This document shows positions 45,134 through 53,889 of a DNA stretch of 64,000 nucleotides, piece by piece. The position numbers were made by a program, and so were the translations under genes. Below the pieces are notes generated by a model. It was not told where the DNA came from. It made no database searches and was given only the letters and a program-made list of their open reading frames with translations. Source of the stretch: Nonomuraea jiangxiensis (GTDB lineage Bacteria; Actinomycetota; Actinomycetes; Streptosporangiales; Streptosporangiaceae). The stretch is taken from the NCBI RefSeq assembly GCF_900099965.1, contig NZ_FNDJ01000039.1, positions 28,324-92,323 on the forward strand. The letters are read 5' to 3'. Positions within the stretch are counted from its first letter, which is position 1. Every line of letters begins with the position of its first letter.

Positions 45134-46517
45134 CGGCCGCGCGGCGGTTGAGCGCGCCGTACCCGGCCGCGAACAGCGCGGCCACGGCGCCCGCCGCGGC
45201 GGCCACGCCGAAGACCCACTGGTAACCCCGTACGCCCGGCTGAGCGGCCAGTACGGCGGCGATCACCGCTCCCGCCGTGCTGCCGCCCACGATGCGCACC
45301 AGCGCGTTCACGCCCGCCGCCACGGCCGTCTTGGCCGGGTCCACGTGCTCGACCGCCATCGTGCCGAGCGCCGCGTAGCCGATGCCGAGGCCGATGCCCA
45401 TGAGCGAGGCGGCCACGTACAGGTCGGCCGAGCCGTCGTTGGACAGCACCAGCCAGAGGCCGGCCAGCCCGGTGACCGCCGATCCCGCGGCCACCATCGT
45501 GGAGGCCCGGAACGTCCGCATGAACCGGCCCGCGAACAGCGAGATCACCAGCATGAACAGGGTGCTCGGCAGCAGGTAGAGCCCCACCTGGAGGGTGGAG
45601 GCGCCGAAGCCGCCGGAGCTCGCGGGCGCCTGGGCGAAGCCGGACATGCCAGTCAGGATGGTGAAGAACGAGAAACCGAGCAGCATCGAGGACACCGTCG
45701 CGCCCACCGTGCCCCGGTGCACCAGCATGGACATCTCCACCAGCGGCTCGGCCACCTTGAGCTCCACCAGCACCCAGACGGCCGCCAGCACCACCGCGGT
45801 GGCGAGCAGGCCCAGCACGCCCGCCGAGGTCCAGCCCCACGAGCCGCCCTCGCTGACGGCGAGCATGAGCGCGACCAGCCAGGCGGCCAGCAGCGCGGCG
45901 CCGAGCAGGTCCGGGCGCCCCTTTCCGGCCGGACGACTGTCGCGGACGAGAACGGCGACGATCACGGCGGCCACCAGCGAGATGCCTCCCATGATCCAGA
46001 ACACCAGGTGGAAGTCGCCGGAGGCGAGCCCGGCCAAAATCATGCCGCCACCGCTCCCGAAGCCCATCGTCGCGCTGAGCACGCCGATGCCGGTCGCGAG
46101 CTGGTGCCTGGGCACCGTGTCGCGCACCACCCCGATCGACAGCGGCACCAGCGCGGCCACGAAGCCCTGCAACACCCGGGCCACGATCAGCATGGTCAGC
46201 GAGGTCGCCAGGGCCGCCAGCACGGAACCGATCACCAGGAGGGCGAGGGCGCCGAGGATCATGGGGCGCCTGCCGTACATGTCGCCGAAGCGTGACAACA
46301 ACGGCGTGGCGACCGCGGCGACCAGCAGGCTCAGCGTGAGCGTCCAGGTCACGGCGGTAAGTGAGGCGTTCAGCTCCCGCTGCAGCACGGGAAGCAACGG
46401 GACCACCGCGGTGTTCTGCAGCGCGGCGATGGAGGCCGCGAAGGCCAGAGAGACCACGGCGGGCCAGGGATTCTTGCCAGAAGTCTTGGTTGCGGCTGGT
46501 GCGACCAAGGTCGCCAT
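45111..46517 (-). CDS. MFS multidrug-type exporter (DHA2 family)
   Basis: The 468-residue product has about 14 hydrophobic segments. Family motifs are LNASLTAVTWTLTLSLL, LLSRFGDMYGRRPMIL (loop 2-3) and LQGFVAALVPLSIGVVRD. AAAGGAG lies upstream of the ATG at 46517. It is divergent from a MarR regulator gene at 46593, with three copies of a TTAGGTAA site between them, so it is probably repressed by that protein and induced by a toxic compound or metabolite. Confidence 0.88.
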   Translation of the reverse strand: MATLVAPAATKTSGKNPWPAVVSLAFAASIAALQNTAVVPLLPVLQRELNASLTAVTWTLTLSLLVAAVATPLLSRFGDMYGRRPMILGALALLVIGSVLAALATSLTMLIVARVLQGFVAALVPLSIGVVRDTVPRHQLATGIGVLSATMGFGSGGGMILAGLASGDFHLVFWIMGGISLVAAVIVAVLVRDSRPAGKGRPDLLGAALLAAWLVALMLAVSEGGSWGWTSAGVLGLLATAVVLAAVWVLVELKVAEPLVEMSMLVHRGTVGATVSSMLLGFSFFTILTGMSGFAQAPASSGGFGASTLQVGLYLLPSTLFMLVISLFAGRFMRTFRASTMVAAGSAVTGLAGLWLVLSNDGSADLYVAASLMGIGLGIGYAALGTMAVEHVDPAKTAVAAGVNALVRIVGGSTAGAVIAAVLAAQPGVRGYQWVFGVAAAAGAVAALFAAGYGALNRRAAVTAPSAR

Positions 46518-46529
46518 GTCCGGCTCCTT

Positions 46530-46588
46530 TTAGGTAATTTAGGTAAGCAACTGGGCAACGGTAACACATACGTAAGTTAGGTAAGCAA
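46530..46588. promoter_or_regulatory. Repeated TTAGGTAA sites between MFS and MarR genes
   Basis: TTAGGTAA occurs at 46530-46537, 46539-46546 and 46577-46584. The last two are within the longer repeat TTAGGTAAGCAA (46539-46550 and 46577-46588). The last copy ends four bases before the ATG of the MarR gene. These are candidate binding sites of that MarR protein; the gene has no clear ribosome site and may be leaderless. Confidence 0.65.
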
Positions 46589-46592
46589 ATCG

Positions 46593-47060
46593 ATGGACGA
46601 CGACCTCAACGGCACGGTGGCGGCCTTCCGCACGCTCGTGACCACGCTCAACCGCGGCAAGACCCACGAGCGACTGACCGAGGTGGCCGGCGTCCGGCTT
46701 GACCGGCCCGATCTGCAGGTGCTCATCTACCTGCTGGACTCGGGCGAACCCCGCCGGATCGGCGCCATCGCCGAGGGGCTGCAGGTGGAGAGCCCGCACG
46801 TGACCCGGCACGTGGCCGCGCTGGAGCAGCGCGACCTGGTCGAGCGCGTACGCGACCCGGACGACGGCAGGGCCTGGCGCATCGCGCTCACCGAGGAGGG
46901 GGCCGAGGTCGCCGCCCGCTGCCGCAGGGTGACGACGGACTGGTTCGCCGGCGCCCTCACCGACTGGTCCGAGGCGGATCGAGCGGAGTTGTCCAGGTTG
47001 CTACGCAAACTGTCCGAGGACCTGAGCGATCACCTGCGCGCCCAGGCCGTCATCAAGTGA
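46593..47060 (+). CDS. MarR-family transcriptional regulator
   Basis: The 155-residue protein has the winged-helix MarR pattern: LDRPDLQVLIYLLDSGEPRRIGAIAEGLQVESPHVTRHVAALEQRDLVERVRDPDDGRAWRIALTEEG. The recognition helix (ESPHVTRHVAAL) and the basic wing (DPDDGRAW) are clear. It is expected to bind the repeats at 46530-46588 as a dimer and to control itself and the divergent exporter. The ATG at 46593 is the first in frame. Confidence 0.9.
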   Translation: MDDDLNGTVAAFRTLVTTLNRGKTHERLTEVAGVRLDRPDLQVLIYLLDSGEPRRIGAIAEGLQVESPHVTRHVAALEQRDLVERVRDPDDGRAWRIALTEEGAEVAARCRRVTTDWFAGALTDWSEADRAELSRLLRKLSEDLSDHLRAQAVIK

Positions 47061-47080
47061 CCGGCATCACGTGACCGGCA

Positions 47081-47983
47081 TCATGTGACGGGGCCGCCCG
47101 AAGCCCCGGCCAGGACGTCCTCCGCCCGGTGGCAAGCGACCTGACGGCTCTCCACGTCCCGCGGCTCGGGCGCCCGCTCGCATTCCGGCACCGCCAGCGG
47201 GCAACGCAGCCGGAACGGGCACCCCGTCCCGGCCGGTACGGCCTCCGCCCGCCCCGTGGCCTCGGGCGGCGGGCCGCCGAGCCTGGGCACGGCGTCGCGC
47301 AGGGCCCGGGTGTAGGGGTGGGCGGGGTTGGCCAGCAGGTCGCGGGTGGGGCCGGACTCGACGACCCGGCCCGCGAAGAGCACGTGCGACGTGCGGCAGA
47401 GCCGCTCCACCACGGCGAGGTTGTGGGTGATGAGCAGGCGCTCGGCGTCCAGGGAGGCCAGCAGGTCCAGGATCCTGGCCTGGACCGTGACGTCCAGGGC
47501 GCTGGTGGGCTCGTCCAGGATGAGCAGCCGGGGGTCCACGGCCAGGGCCCGGGCGATCACGACGCGCTGGCGCTGGCCCCCGGAGAGCTGGTGCGGCCTG
47601 CGGGCGGCCAGGCCGGGGTCGAGGCCGACCTGTTCGAGCAGTTCGGCGACCCGCTGCTTGGCGCCGGGGCGGCTGCCTCTGGGCAGGGCCTCGGCGATGG
47701 AGGTGCCGATGCGCATCCGGGGATCGAGGGCCTCGGCCTGGAAGACGGGCTGGACGTCCTTGCGGAACTTCCTCAGGTCAGCTTTTTTCAGGGTCTGGTC
47801 GCCGTACCAGATATTTCCGGACATGGGGGTGAGGAGGCCCAGGAACGCGCGGGCCAGCGTGGTCTTGCCCGAGCCGCTCTCCCCGATCAGGCCGACGCCG
47901 CCCTCGGTGATGTCCAGGGTCACCTCGTGCACGACCGGGCGGCGGCCGTACCCGAGCGTCACCCGCTCGGCCCGCAGGATCAC
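47081..47983 (-). CDS. dppF: Peptide-type ABC transporter ATPase (DppF/OppF)
   Basis: The 300-residue protein has Walker A GESGSGKTTL, the signature LSGGQRQRVVIARAL, Walker B LLILDEPTSALD, and the switch His in ITHNLAVVE. Its C-terminus has the Cys-rich oligopeptide-binding end CPFRLRCPLAVPECERAP. A GTG at 47983 overlaps the stop of the other ATPase gene (GTGA), which fixes the start. It is the last gene of the operon. The residues beyond the core follow the OppF/DppF pattern with four cysteines. Confidence 0.9.
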   Translation of the reverse strand: MILRAERVTLGYGRRPVVHEVTLDITEGGVGLIGESGSGKTTLARAFLGLLTPMSGNIWYGDQTLKKADLRKFRKDVQPVFQAEALDPRMRIGTSIAEALPRGSRPGAKQRVAELLEQVGLDPGLAARRPHQLSGGQRQRVVIARALAVDPRLLILDEPTSALDVTVQARILDLLASLDAERLLITHNLAVVERLCRTSHVLFAGRVVESGPTRDLLANPAHPYTRALRDAVPRLGGPPPEATGRAEAVPAGTGCPFRLRCPLAVPECERAPEPRDVESRQVACHRAEDVLAGASGGPVT

Positions 47984-48753
47984 AGCGACGCTCCTGGCAC
48001 GGACAACACGGCCTCCAGGAGTTCGCGCGTGTACGGGTGACGCGGCTCGGCCAGCACCCGCGCGGCGGGCCCCGACTCGACCACGGCGCCGTCCTTCATG
48101 ACCAGCACCCGGTCGGCGATCGTCGAGACCAGGGCCAGGTCGTGGGAGACGAGCAGCAGGGCGAGCCCGCGCTCGGCGCGCAGCCGGCGCAGCACGCCGA
48201 CCACCTCGGCCTGCACGGTCACGTCGAGGGCGCTGGTGGGCTCGTCTGCCAGGATGACCTCGGCGCCCAGGGCGATGGCCAGCGCGAGGGCGAAGCGCTG
48301 GGCCTGGCCGCCGGAAACCTCGTGCGGGTAGCGGGTGAGGATCTCGGGGTCGAGCATGACCGCCGCCACGGCCTCCGCCATGATCTCCGCGCTGCCCTTG
48401 GCGGACCCGTTCCCGACGCCGTGGAGCTTGAGCGCGCGGCGCATCAGGACGCCGAGCCTGGTGGCGGGGCTGAGGGCGGCCTGGGGGGACTGCATGACGA
48501 GGGCCACCCGCGCGCCCCTGATCTCGCGCAGGCGGCGGGGCGAGGCCGTCAGGACCTCGACCCCACAGACCCGAACTTGTCCCGAAATTTCGGCATCTGG
48601 GGTGAGGCCCAGCAGCGAGAGGAGCGTGGTCGACTTGCCCGACCCGCTCTCCCCCACGATCGCCACGCACTCCCCCGCGCCGACGTCCAGCTCGGGAACG
48701 TCGGCCACGAGCCGCCCGCCGTAACGCACCCGCAGGTCGCGTACCTCGATCAT
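47980..48753 (-). CDS. dppD: Peptide-type ABC transporter ATPase (DppD/OppD)
   Basis: The 257-residue product has Walker A GESGSGKSTTL, Q-loop VMQSPQAAL, the signature VSGGQAQRFALALAI, Walker B VILADEPTSALD and the switch His in VSHDLALV. It is shorter than the usual DppD (about 330 residues), mainly at the C-terminus, where the cysteine-containing extension is absent. The ATG at 48753 overlaps the permease stop by four bases (ATGA). Confidence 0.88.
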   Translation of the reverse strand: MIEVRDLRVRYGGRLVADVPELDVGAGECVAIVGESGSGKSTTLLSLLGLTPDAEISGQVRVCGVEVLTASPRRLREIRGARVALVMQSPQAALSPATRLGVLMRRALKLHGVGNGSAKGSAEIMAEAVAAVMLDPEILTRYPHEVSGGQAQRFALALAIALGAEVILADEPTSALDVTVQAEVVGVLRRLRAERGLALLLVSHDLALVSTIADRVLVMKDGAVVESGPAARVLAEPRHPYTRELLEAVLSVPGASL

Positions 48754-49640
48754 TTCACCACCCTCGCAGTCCCGCTCCGCGGGTCCAGCGCGTTGCGCAG
48801 CCCCTCGCCGAGCACGTTGAACGCGAACGCCGTCACCAGGATCGCCAGCCCGGGGAAGGTGACGACCCACCAGTTCGTGGTGAACAGGGTCTGCCCCTGC
48901 TGCACCATCAGCCCCCACTCCGCCGTCGGCTCCTGCGCGCCCAGCCCCAGGTACGACAGCGCCGCCGAGGTCAGGATCACGCCCCCGGCGTCCAGGGAGA
49001 GCTGGACCAGGACGGGGGTGAGCGAGTTCGGCAGCACGTGACGCAGGATGATCAGCGGCGCGGGCACCCCCAGGCAGCGGGCGGCGTCCACGTAACTGCG
49101 GGTGGCGATCGAGGCGGCCATGGAGGCGGCCAGCCGGGTATACCAGGGCCACCAGGTCACCGCGATGGCCAGGACGACGGTGTTCACGCTGGGCTGCAGC
49201 ACGACGGCCATGGCCAGGGAGAGCAGCAGGGCGGGGAAGGCCAGGAAGACGTCCGTGACCCGCATGATCACGTCCCTCAGCCAGCCCCCGGCGTACCCGG
49301 CGACCACCCCCAGCGTGACCCCGACCACCGCCGAGACGCCCAGCACCGCCACGGCGATGAACAGCGACGTGCGCCCGCCGTACAGGATCTGCGAGAACAC
49401 GTCCCGCCCGACCTGGTCGGTCCCGAACCAGTGGGCGCCGCTGGGCGGCCGCAACTGCTCCAGCGGCCGCAGCTCGCCCATCGGGTACGGGGCCAGCCAC
49501 GGCGCCAGGATCGCGGACAGCACCACGAGCACGAGGAGCACGGCCCCCAGCGCGGCGAACCGGTCCGGGACCCGTGGCAGCCACCTGCGCAGCGGCACGG
49601 CCTCCGCGCTCGCCATCACCCCGTCCTTCCCGGCCGTCAT
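48750..49640 (-). CDS. dppC: Peptide-type ABC transporter permease (DppC)
   Basis: The 296-residue protein has the N-terminal OppC region (PPSGAHWFGTDQVGRDVFSQILYGGRTSL) and six predicted membrane segments. The loop YVDAARCLGVPAPLIILRHVLPNSLTP is the EAA contact. It forms the channel with DppB. The gene overlaps its upstream partner at 49637 by four bases. Confidence 0.92.
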   Translation of the reverse strand: MTAGKDGVMASAEAVPLRRWLPRVPDRFAALGAVLLVLVVLSAILAPWLAPYPMGELRPLEQLRPPSGAHWFGTDQVGRDVFSQILYGGRTSLFIAVAVLGVSAVVGVTLGVVAGYAGGWLRDVIMRVTDVFLAFPALLLSLAMAVVLQPSVNTVVLAIAVTWWPWYTRLAASMAASIATRSYVDAARCLGVPAPLIILRHVLPNSLTPVLVQLSLDAGGVILTSAALSYLGLGAQEPTAEWGLMVQQGQTLFTTNWWVVTFPGLAILVTAFAFNVLGEGLRNALDPRSGTARVVK

Positions 49641-50653
49641 CGGGCCCTCGTCCGCGGGTCCACGAAGGCCTGGACGATGTCCACCACCAGGTTCGCCAGC
49701 ACGTACACCAGGGCGACCAGCAGCGTGACCCCCGCGATCGCCGGGGTGTCCAGCGAGCGGATCGAGTCGGCGGCGTAGCGGCCCAGACCCGGCCAGTTGA
49801 AGACCGCCTCGACCAGGAACCCGTTGACGATCGAATAGGCGAAGACCAGGGCGATCAGCGACAGGACCGGGTTCAGCGCCGGTCTCAGGGCGAACTTGGT
49901 CAGGATGGACGTCTCGCCGAAGCCCAGCGCGCGCTCGAGTTTCGTGTGGTCCTGGCCGGACTCCTCGATCAGCGCCGCCCTGGTCATCTGGGCGATCACC
50001 CCCGTCGGGTACGCGGCCACCACGAGGGCGGGCAGCACCAGATGCTGGAGTGTGCTCGTGAAGATGGGCCAGTTGCCGGTGATGAGGGCGTCGACGATGG
50101 TGATGTTCGTCCAGAGGGTGAGCGGGCTGGTGGTGTCGAGCGAGGAGTCGTACTCGCCGGCGATCGGGAACCAGCCGAGGCGGCTGGCGAACACCAGCTG
50201 CAGCACCAGGGCCAGCCAGAAGACCGGCACGGAGACGGCCAGCATGCTGCCGAAGCGCACCCCGAGGTCCGGGAGCCGCCTCTGGTGCCGGGCGGCGAGC
50301 ACCCCGACCGGGATGCCCACGACGACCGCGATGAGCAGGGCCGCGCCGACCAGCTCCAGCGAGGCGGGGAATGCCTGGTAGAGGTCGTCGCGCACGGGTT
50401 GCCGGGTGTGCAGGCTGATGCCCCAGTCGCCGCTGATCAGGTCGCGTACGTGGTTCAGCAGTTGCACGGGCAGCGAGTCGTCCAGCCCGAACCGCCGGCG
50501 CACCTCGGCGAGCTGCTCGGGCGTGGCCTTGGGCCCGGCGAAGGCGACCGCCGGGTCCCCCGGCACCAGCCGCATGACGGCGAACGTGAGCACGACCACG
50601 CCGGCCACGACCAGGAGGGCCTGGCCGAGCCGGCGGGCCAGATAGCGGAGCAT
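49637..50653 (-). CDS. dppB: Peptide-type ABC transporter permease (DppB)
   Basis: The 338-residue protein starts MLRYLARRLGQALLVVAGVVVLTF, then MRLVPGDPA, the typical OppB beginning. It has six predicted membrane segments and an EAA-type loop in DHTKLERALGFGETSILTKFALRPALNPV. It is the first of the two permeases; its start lies four bases after the stop of the binding-protein gene. Confidence 0.92.
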   Translation of the reverse strand: MLRYLARRLGQALLVVAGVVVLTFAVMRLVPGDPAVAFAGPKATPEQLAEVRRRFGLDDSLPVQLLNHVRDLISGDWGISLHTRQPVRDDLYQAFPASLELVGAALLIAVVVGIPVGVLAARHQRRLPDLGVRFGSMLAVSVPVFWLALVLQLVFASRLGWFPIAGEYDSSLDTTSPLTLWTNITIVDALITGNWPIFTSTLQHLVLPALVVAAYPTGVIAQMTRAALIEESGQDHTKLERALGFGETSILTKFALRPALNPVLSLIALVFAYSIVNGFLVEAVFNWPGLGRYAADSIRSLDTPAIAGVTLLVALVYVLANLVVDIVQAFVDPRTRAR

Positions 50654-50657
50654 CTCG

Positions 50658-52271
50658 TCAGCTGACCCGCTTGAGGTCGTGGAAGAAGACCACGTTGGGG
50701 TAGGCGGGGTTGTCCACGTAGCCCTCGACGTCGGAGGACAGCGCGCGCTGGTAGGTCTGCACGTACGGCACCGCGACCGCCGCCTGCTCCGTGATGATCT
50801 TCTGCTGCAGGTCCTGGTAGGCCTGGCCGGCCTTGACCTGGTCGGTGGCCGTGAGCTCCGGCAGCGAGTCGATGACCGAGTCGATCCCCGCGTTCTTCAG
50901 GTAGGAGAGGTTGAACTGCGGCTTGTCCTCGCTCTTGAAGACGTTCAGGAACCACGAGTAGGCGTCCGGATAGTCCGGATACCAGTACATGATGAAGACG
51001 TCCTGGCCCCGCGCCTTGCCCTGGTCCCACTGCGCGGCCCAGGTCATGGGCTTGGCCTGCAGGATGACGTTGAGCTTCTGCAGCGCAGAGCTGAGCAGCG
51101 TGACCAGCAGCTTCTGGTCGTCGTCGCCCTGGGCGTAGGTGAGGCTGAGCTTGAGCTCGGGGTTGTCGGGGCCGTACCCGGCCTCGGCGAGCAGCGACTG
51201 CGCCTTGGCCAGGTCCTGCTTGGGCTCCATGCCGGTGACGTGGCCGAGCAGGCCCTGCGGCACCAGGCCGCTGGCCTTCTGCCCCGAGCCCTTGAGCGCC
51301 GCCGCGAGGCCGTCGTAGTCGATCGCGGCCTGCAATGCCTGCCGGATCCGGACGTCCCGCAACGGACCCGTAGCCGTGTTGAACAGCACCAGCAGGTTCT
51401 GGAACGACGGGGTCTGCTCGGTCCGCACGTTCTCGGTCGTCCCGGCCTGCTCGAACAGCTGCGGGTTCAGCCGCTGCACGTAGTTCACCTCGCCGCGCTG
51501 GAGCAACTGGTAGGCCGTGGTGATCTCCGGGGTGACCCGGAAGGCGACCTTCTTGTACTGGTCCGGCCGCCAGCCGCCCCAGTAGCCGTCGAACGCCTTC
51601 AGCGTCAGCTCCGTCTCCTTGCCCTTCTGCCAGGAGTCGATCGTGTACGGCCCGGTGCCGGCGGTCGTCCTGCCCTCCGGGTCCACGGCGTTGACGTCGT
51701 AGATGTAGGCGGCGTACCCGGAGGAGGCGACGAGGTCGAGCGGGGTCGGGTATTTGAGGGTGAACTTGAGCGTGGACGCGTCCACGGCCTCGATCTTGTC
51801 CACCGAGTCCCAGATGTACGCGGCCCCGCCCTTCTTCTCGATCGTCCGCTCGATGGCCTTCTTGGCGGCCTCGGCGTCGAGCGTGGCGCCGGAGTGGAAC
51901 TTGACGCCCTGGCGGAGCTTGAAGGTCCACTCCTTGCCGTCGTCCGCCGAGGTCCACTCGGTGGCGAGGAGCGGCTCGGCCTCCTTGGTCTGGGAGTTGT
52001 ACCTGGTCAGGCCCTCGTAGATGTTCTGCAGGGCGATGATCTCGTTGGAGTAGGAGATCGCCGGGTCCCAGTCGGTGACCACGTCGAGGTTCGGCACGTA
52101 CACGAACGTGCTGTCGTTGGCCTGCGCGGTCGCCGCCGGCTGGGTGCCGCCGCTCGTTCCCGGCGCGGGCGTGCCGCCGGCACCGCGTACCTGGCCGCCG
52201 CCGCACGCGGTCGCGGTCAGTATCAGGACACCGGTGACCCCGGCGGCGAGCAGTCGCTTGTGCCAGAGCAT
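50658..52271 (-). CDS. Peptide-type ABC solute-binding lipoprotein (DppA-like)
   Basis: The 537-residue product has a signal peptide ending in TATAC and the family-5 body: YVPNLDVVTDWDPAISYSNEIIALQNIYEGL, WTFKLRQGVKFHSG, GPYTIDSWQKGKETELTLKAF. It would capture a peptide, hydantoin-like or other amide solute. GAAAGG lies upstream of the ATG at 52271. It lies 22 bases after the hyuA-like gene, so the transporter and the two enzyme genes share one operon. A paralogue is at 41131. Confidence 0.88.
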   Translation of the reverse strand: MLWHKRLLAAGVTGVLILTATACGGGQVRGAGGTPAPGTSGGTQPAATAQANDSTFVYVPNLDVVTDWDPAISYSNEIIALQNIYEGLTRYNSQTKEAEPLLATEWTSADDGKEWTFKLRQGVKFHSGATLDAEAAKKAIERTIEKKGGAAYIWDSVDKIEAVDASTLKFTLKYPTPLDLVASSGYAAYIYDVNAVDPEGRTTAGTGPYTIDSWQKGKETELTLKAFDGYWGGWRPDQYKKVAFRVTPEITTAYQLLQRGEVNYVQRLNPQLFEQAGTTENVRTEQTPSFQNLLVLFNTATGPLRDVRIRQALQAAIDYDGLAAALKGSGQKASGLVPQGLLGHVTGMEPKQDLAKAQSLLAEAGYGPDNPELKLSLTYAQGDDDQKLLVTLLSSALQKLNVILQAKPMTWAAQWDQGKARGQDVFIMYWYPDYPDAYSWFLNVFKSEDKPQFNLSYLKNAGIDSVIDSLPELTATDQVKAGQAYQDLQQKIITEQAAVAVPYVQTYQRALSSDVEGYVDNPAYPNVVFFHDLKRVS

Positions 52272-52293
52272 GGTGGGGGATCCTTTCGGTCGA

Positions 52294-53889
52294 TCACCGG
52301 GCGAGGGGTCCGGCTGCTTTGACGTGTACCCGTACGGCGGGCTCGGAGAGGTAGCTCAGCGGCACCTCAAGAAGGTCGACGATCTCGACACCGGATGGAT
52401 CCGCCCCCGCTGCCACGGCTCGTCCAACCGCCTCCTCTTTTGCCCTTTCTATCGCTTCTGACCGGCTATCTCCCGCTGGCAAGATCGTATCGACTCTCCC
52501 GCTCGCGAGTGCGATCGCGGCGCCCACGGCGTTGGCCACTTCGGCGTGTTCCGGGCGGATCACCCGGCTCACCCCGGGGACCCGGTCCGGCAGCAGGAAC
52601 GCCCCGCCGCCCACCGCGACCAGGGGTCGGTCGGTCTTGCCGAGCGACATCCGGTCCACGGCGTCGATGACCATCTCGTCGGCGATCATCACCGCCCTTT
52701 CCAGGGTGTCTGCGATTTCTTCCGACATGTCACCCAGGGCGGCGGCCAGGCGGTCGCGCCAGCCGGGCGCCTCGCGCGGGCCCCGGCCCGCCGCGACGGC
52801 CGCGTCGGTCATCGTCGCCGTGCCGCCGCCGAAGACCAGCGCCTCCCGGACGATCCGGTAGCCGACGGAGTCCGGCCCGACGCCGTGACGGCGCACCTTC
52901 GTGCCGCCGCCGAGTGCGATGGCCAGGATGTCCGGCATGCGGAAGTTCGTCAGCACGCCGCCGATCTCGACCGCCGCCGCCGACTCCCGGGGGAACCCGC
53001 CGGACAGCACGCCCAGGTCGGTGGAGGTGCCGCCCACGTCCACCACGATCGCGTCCGCCACGCCGGACAGGAACGCGGCTCCGCGCAGCGAGTTCGCCGG
53101 GCCCGAGCCGATCGTCGACACCGGCAGCCGCGCGGCGTGCTCGACCGTCATGAGGGTGCCGTCGTTCTGCGCCAGGTACGGCTCCGCCCGCCGGCCGGGG
53201 ACGCCCAGCCCGCGCTCGTCCAGCGCGGTCACCAGGGCGTCGGTCACGTGGGCGGCGACGCCGTACAGGGCGGCGTTCAGCACGGTCGCGTTCTCGCGTT
53301 CCAGCAGCCCGAGGGAGCCGATCTCGTGGCTCATCGAGACCGGCAGGCCGTACTCGGCCGCGACCAGCTCGGCCACCAGGCGCTCGTGCTCGTCGCTCGC
53401 CGGGCTGAACACACTGGTGACGGCCACGGCGTCGGCTCGGGCACCGTCCGCTCGCGTGCCGTCCAGGAAGCGGCGTACCGCGTCCAGGTCGGGCGGGCTG
53501 ATCTCGCGGCCGTCCACGTAGTGGCCGCCGGGCAGGATCGCCTCGCCCGCCGAGACGGCTTCGCGCAGGTCGCCCGGCCAGTCGGAGAGCGGGGGCACGG
53601 AGGTGGTGGCGGGCGCGCCGAGCCGGACGACCGCGACGCGGCCGAGCCCCCGGCGCTCCAGGATCGCGTTGGTCGCGTGCGTGGTGCCCAGCATGACGCG
53701 GCCGATCCGGGCGCCCTCCCCCAGCTCGCCCAGCACGGCGTCCAGCGCGGCCCGCAGTCCCTCGGTCACGTCGGGGGTGGTCGGCCGCTTGGCCTTGGCG
53801 ATCACCCGGCCGCCGGCGTCGAGGGCGACCGCGTCCGTGTTCGTGCCGCCGACGTCGATGCCGATCCGGAGCTCCGGCAGGTCAGCCAC
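52294..53889 (-). CDS. Hydantoinase/oxoprolinase A-subunit-like protein (HyuA)
   Basis: The 531-residue product has the HyuA pattern: LRIGIDVGGTNTDAVALD at the start (actin-type phosphate loop), VMLGTTHATNAILERR near residue 70, and VDVGGTSTDLGVLSGGFPR in the hydantoinase A domain. The family hydrolyses cyclic amides with ATP, such as hydantoins and 5-oxoproline. The usual second component (HyuB) is missing; the upstream gene is a DUF917 protein instead. The GTG at 53889 overlaps that gene by eight bases. Confidence 0.88.
   Translation of the reverse strand: MADLPELRIGIDVGGTNTDAVALDAGGRVIAKAKRPTTPDVTEGLRAALDAVLGELGEGARIGRVMLGTTHATNAILERRGLGRVAVVRLGAPATTSVPPLSDWPGDLREAVSAGEAILPGGHYVDGREISPPDLDAVRRFLDGTRADGARADAVAVTSVFSPASDEHERLVAELVAAEYGLPVSMSHEIGSLGLLERENATVLNAALYGVAAHVTDALVTALDERGLGVPGRRAEPYLAQNDGTLMTVEHAARLPVSTIGSGPANSLRGAAFLSGVADAIVVDVGGTSTDLGVLSGGFPRESAAAVEIGGVLTNFRMPDILAIALGGGTKVRRHGVGPDSVGYRIVREALVFGGGTATMTDAAVAAGRGPREAPGWRDRLAAALGDMSEEIADTLERAVMIADEMVIDAVDRMSLGKTDRPLVAVGGGAFLLPDRVPGVSRVIRPEHAEVANAVGAAIALASGRVDTILPAGDSRSEAIERAKEEAVGRAVAAGADPSGVEIVDLLEVPLSYLSEPAVRVHVKAAGPLAR

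Noticed and set aside
50679..52322. A 547-codon open frame opposite the DppA-like gene
   Set aside because: The minus-strand lipoprotein is certain, and the plus frame is a Val/Arg/Gly-rich shadow.
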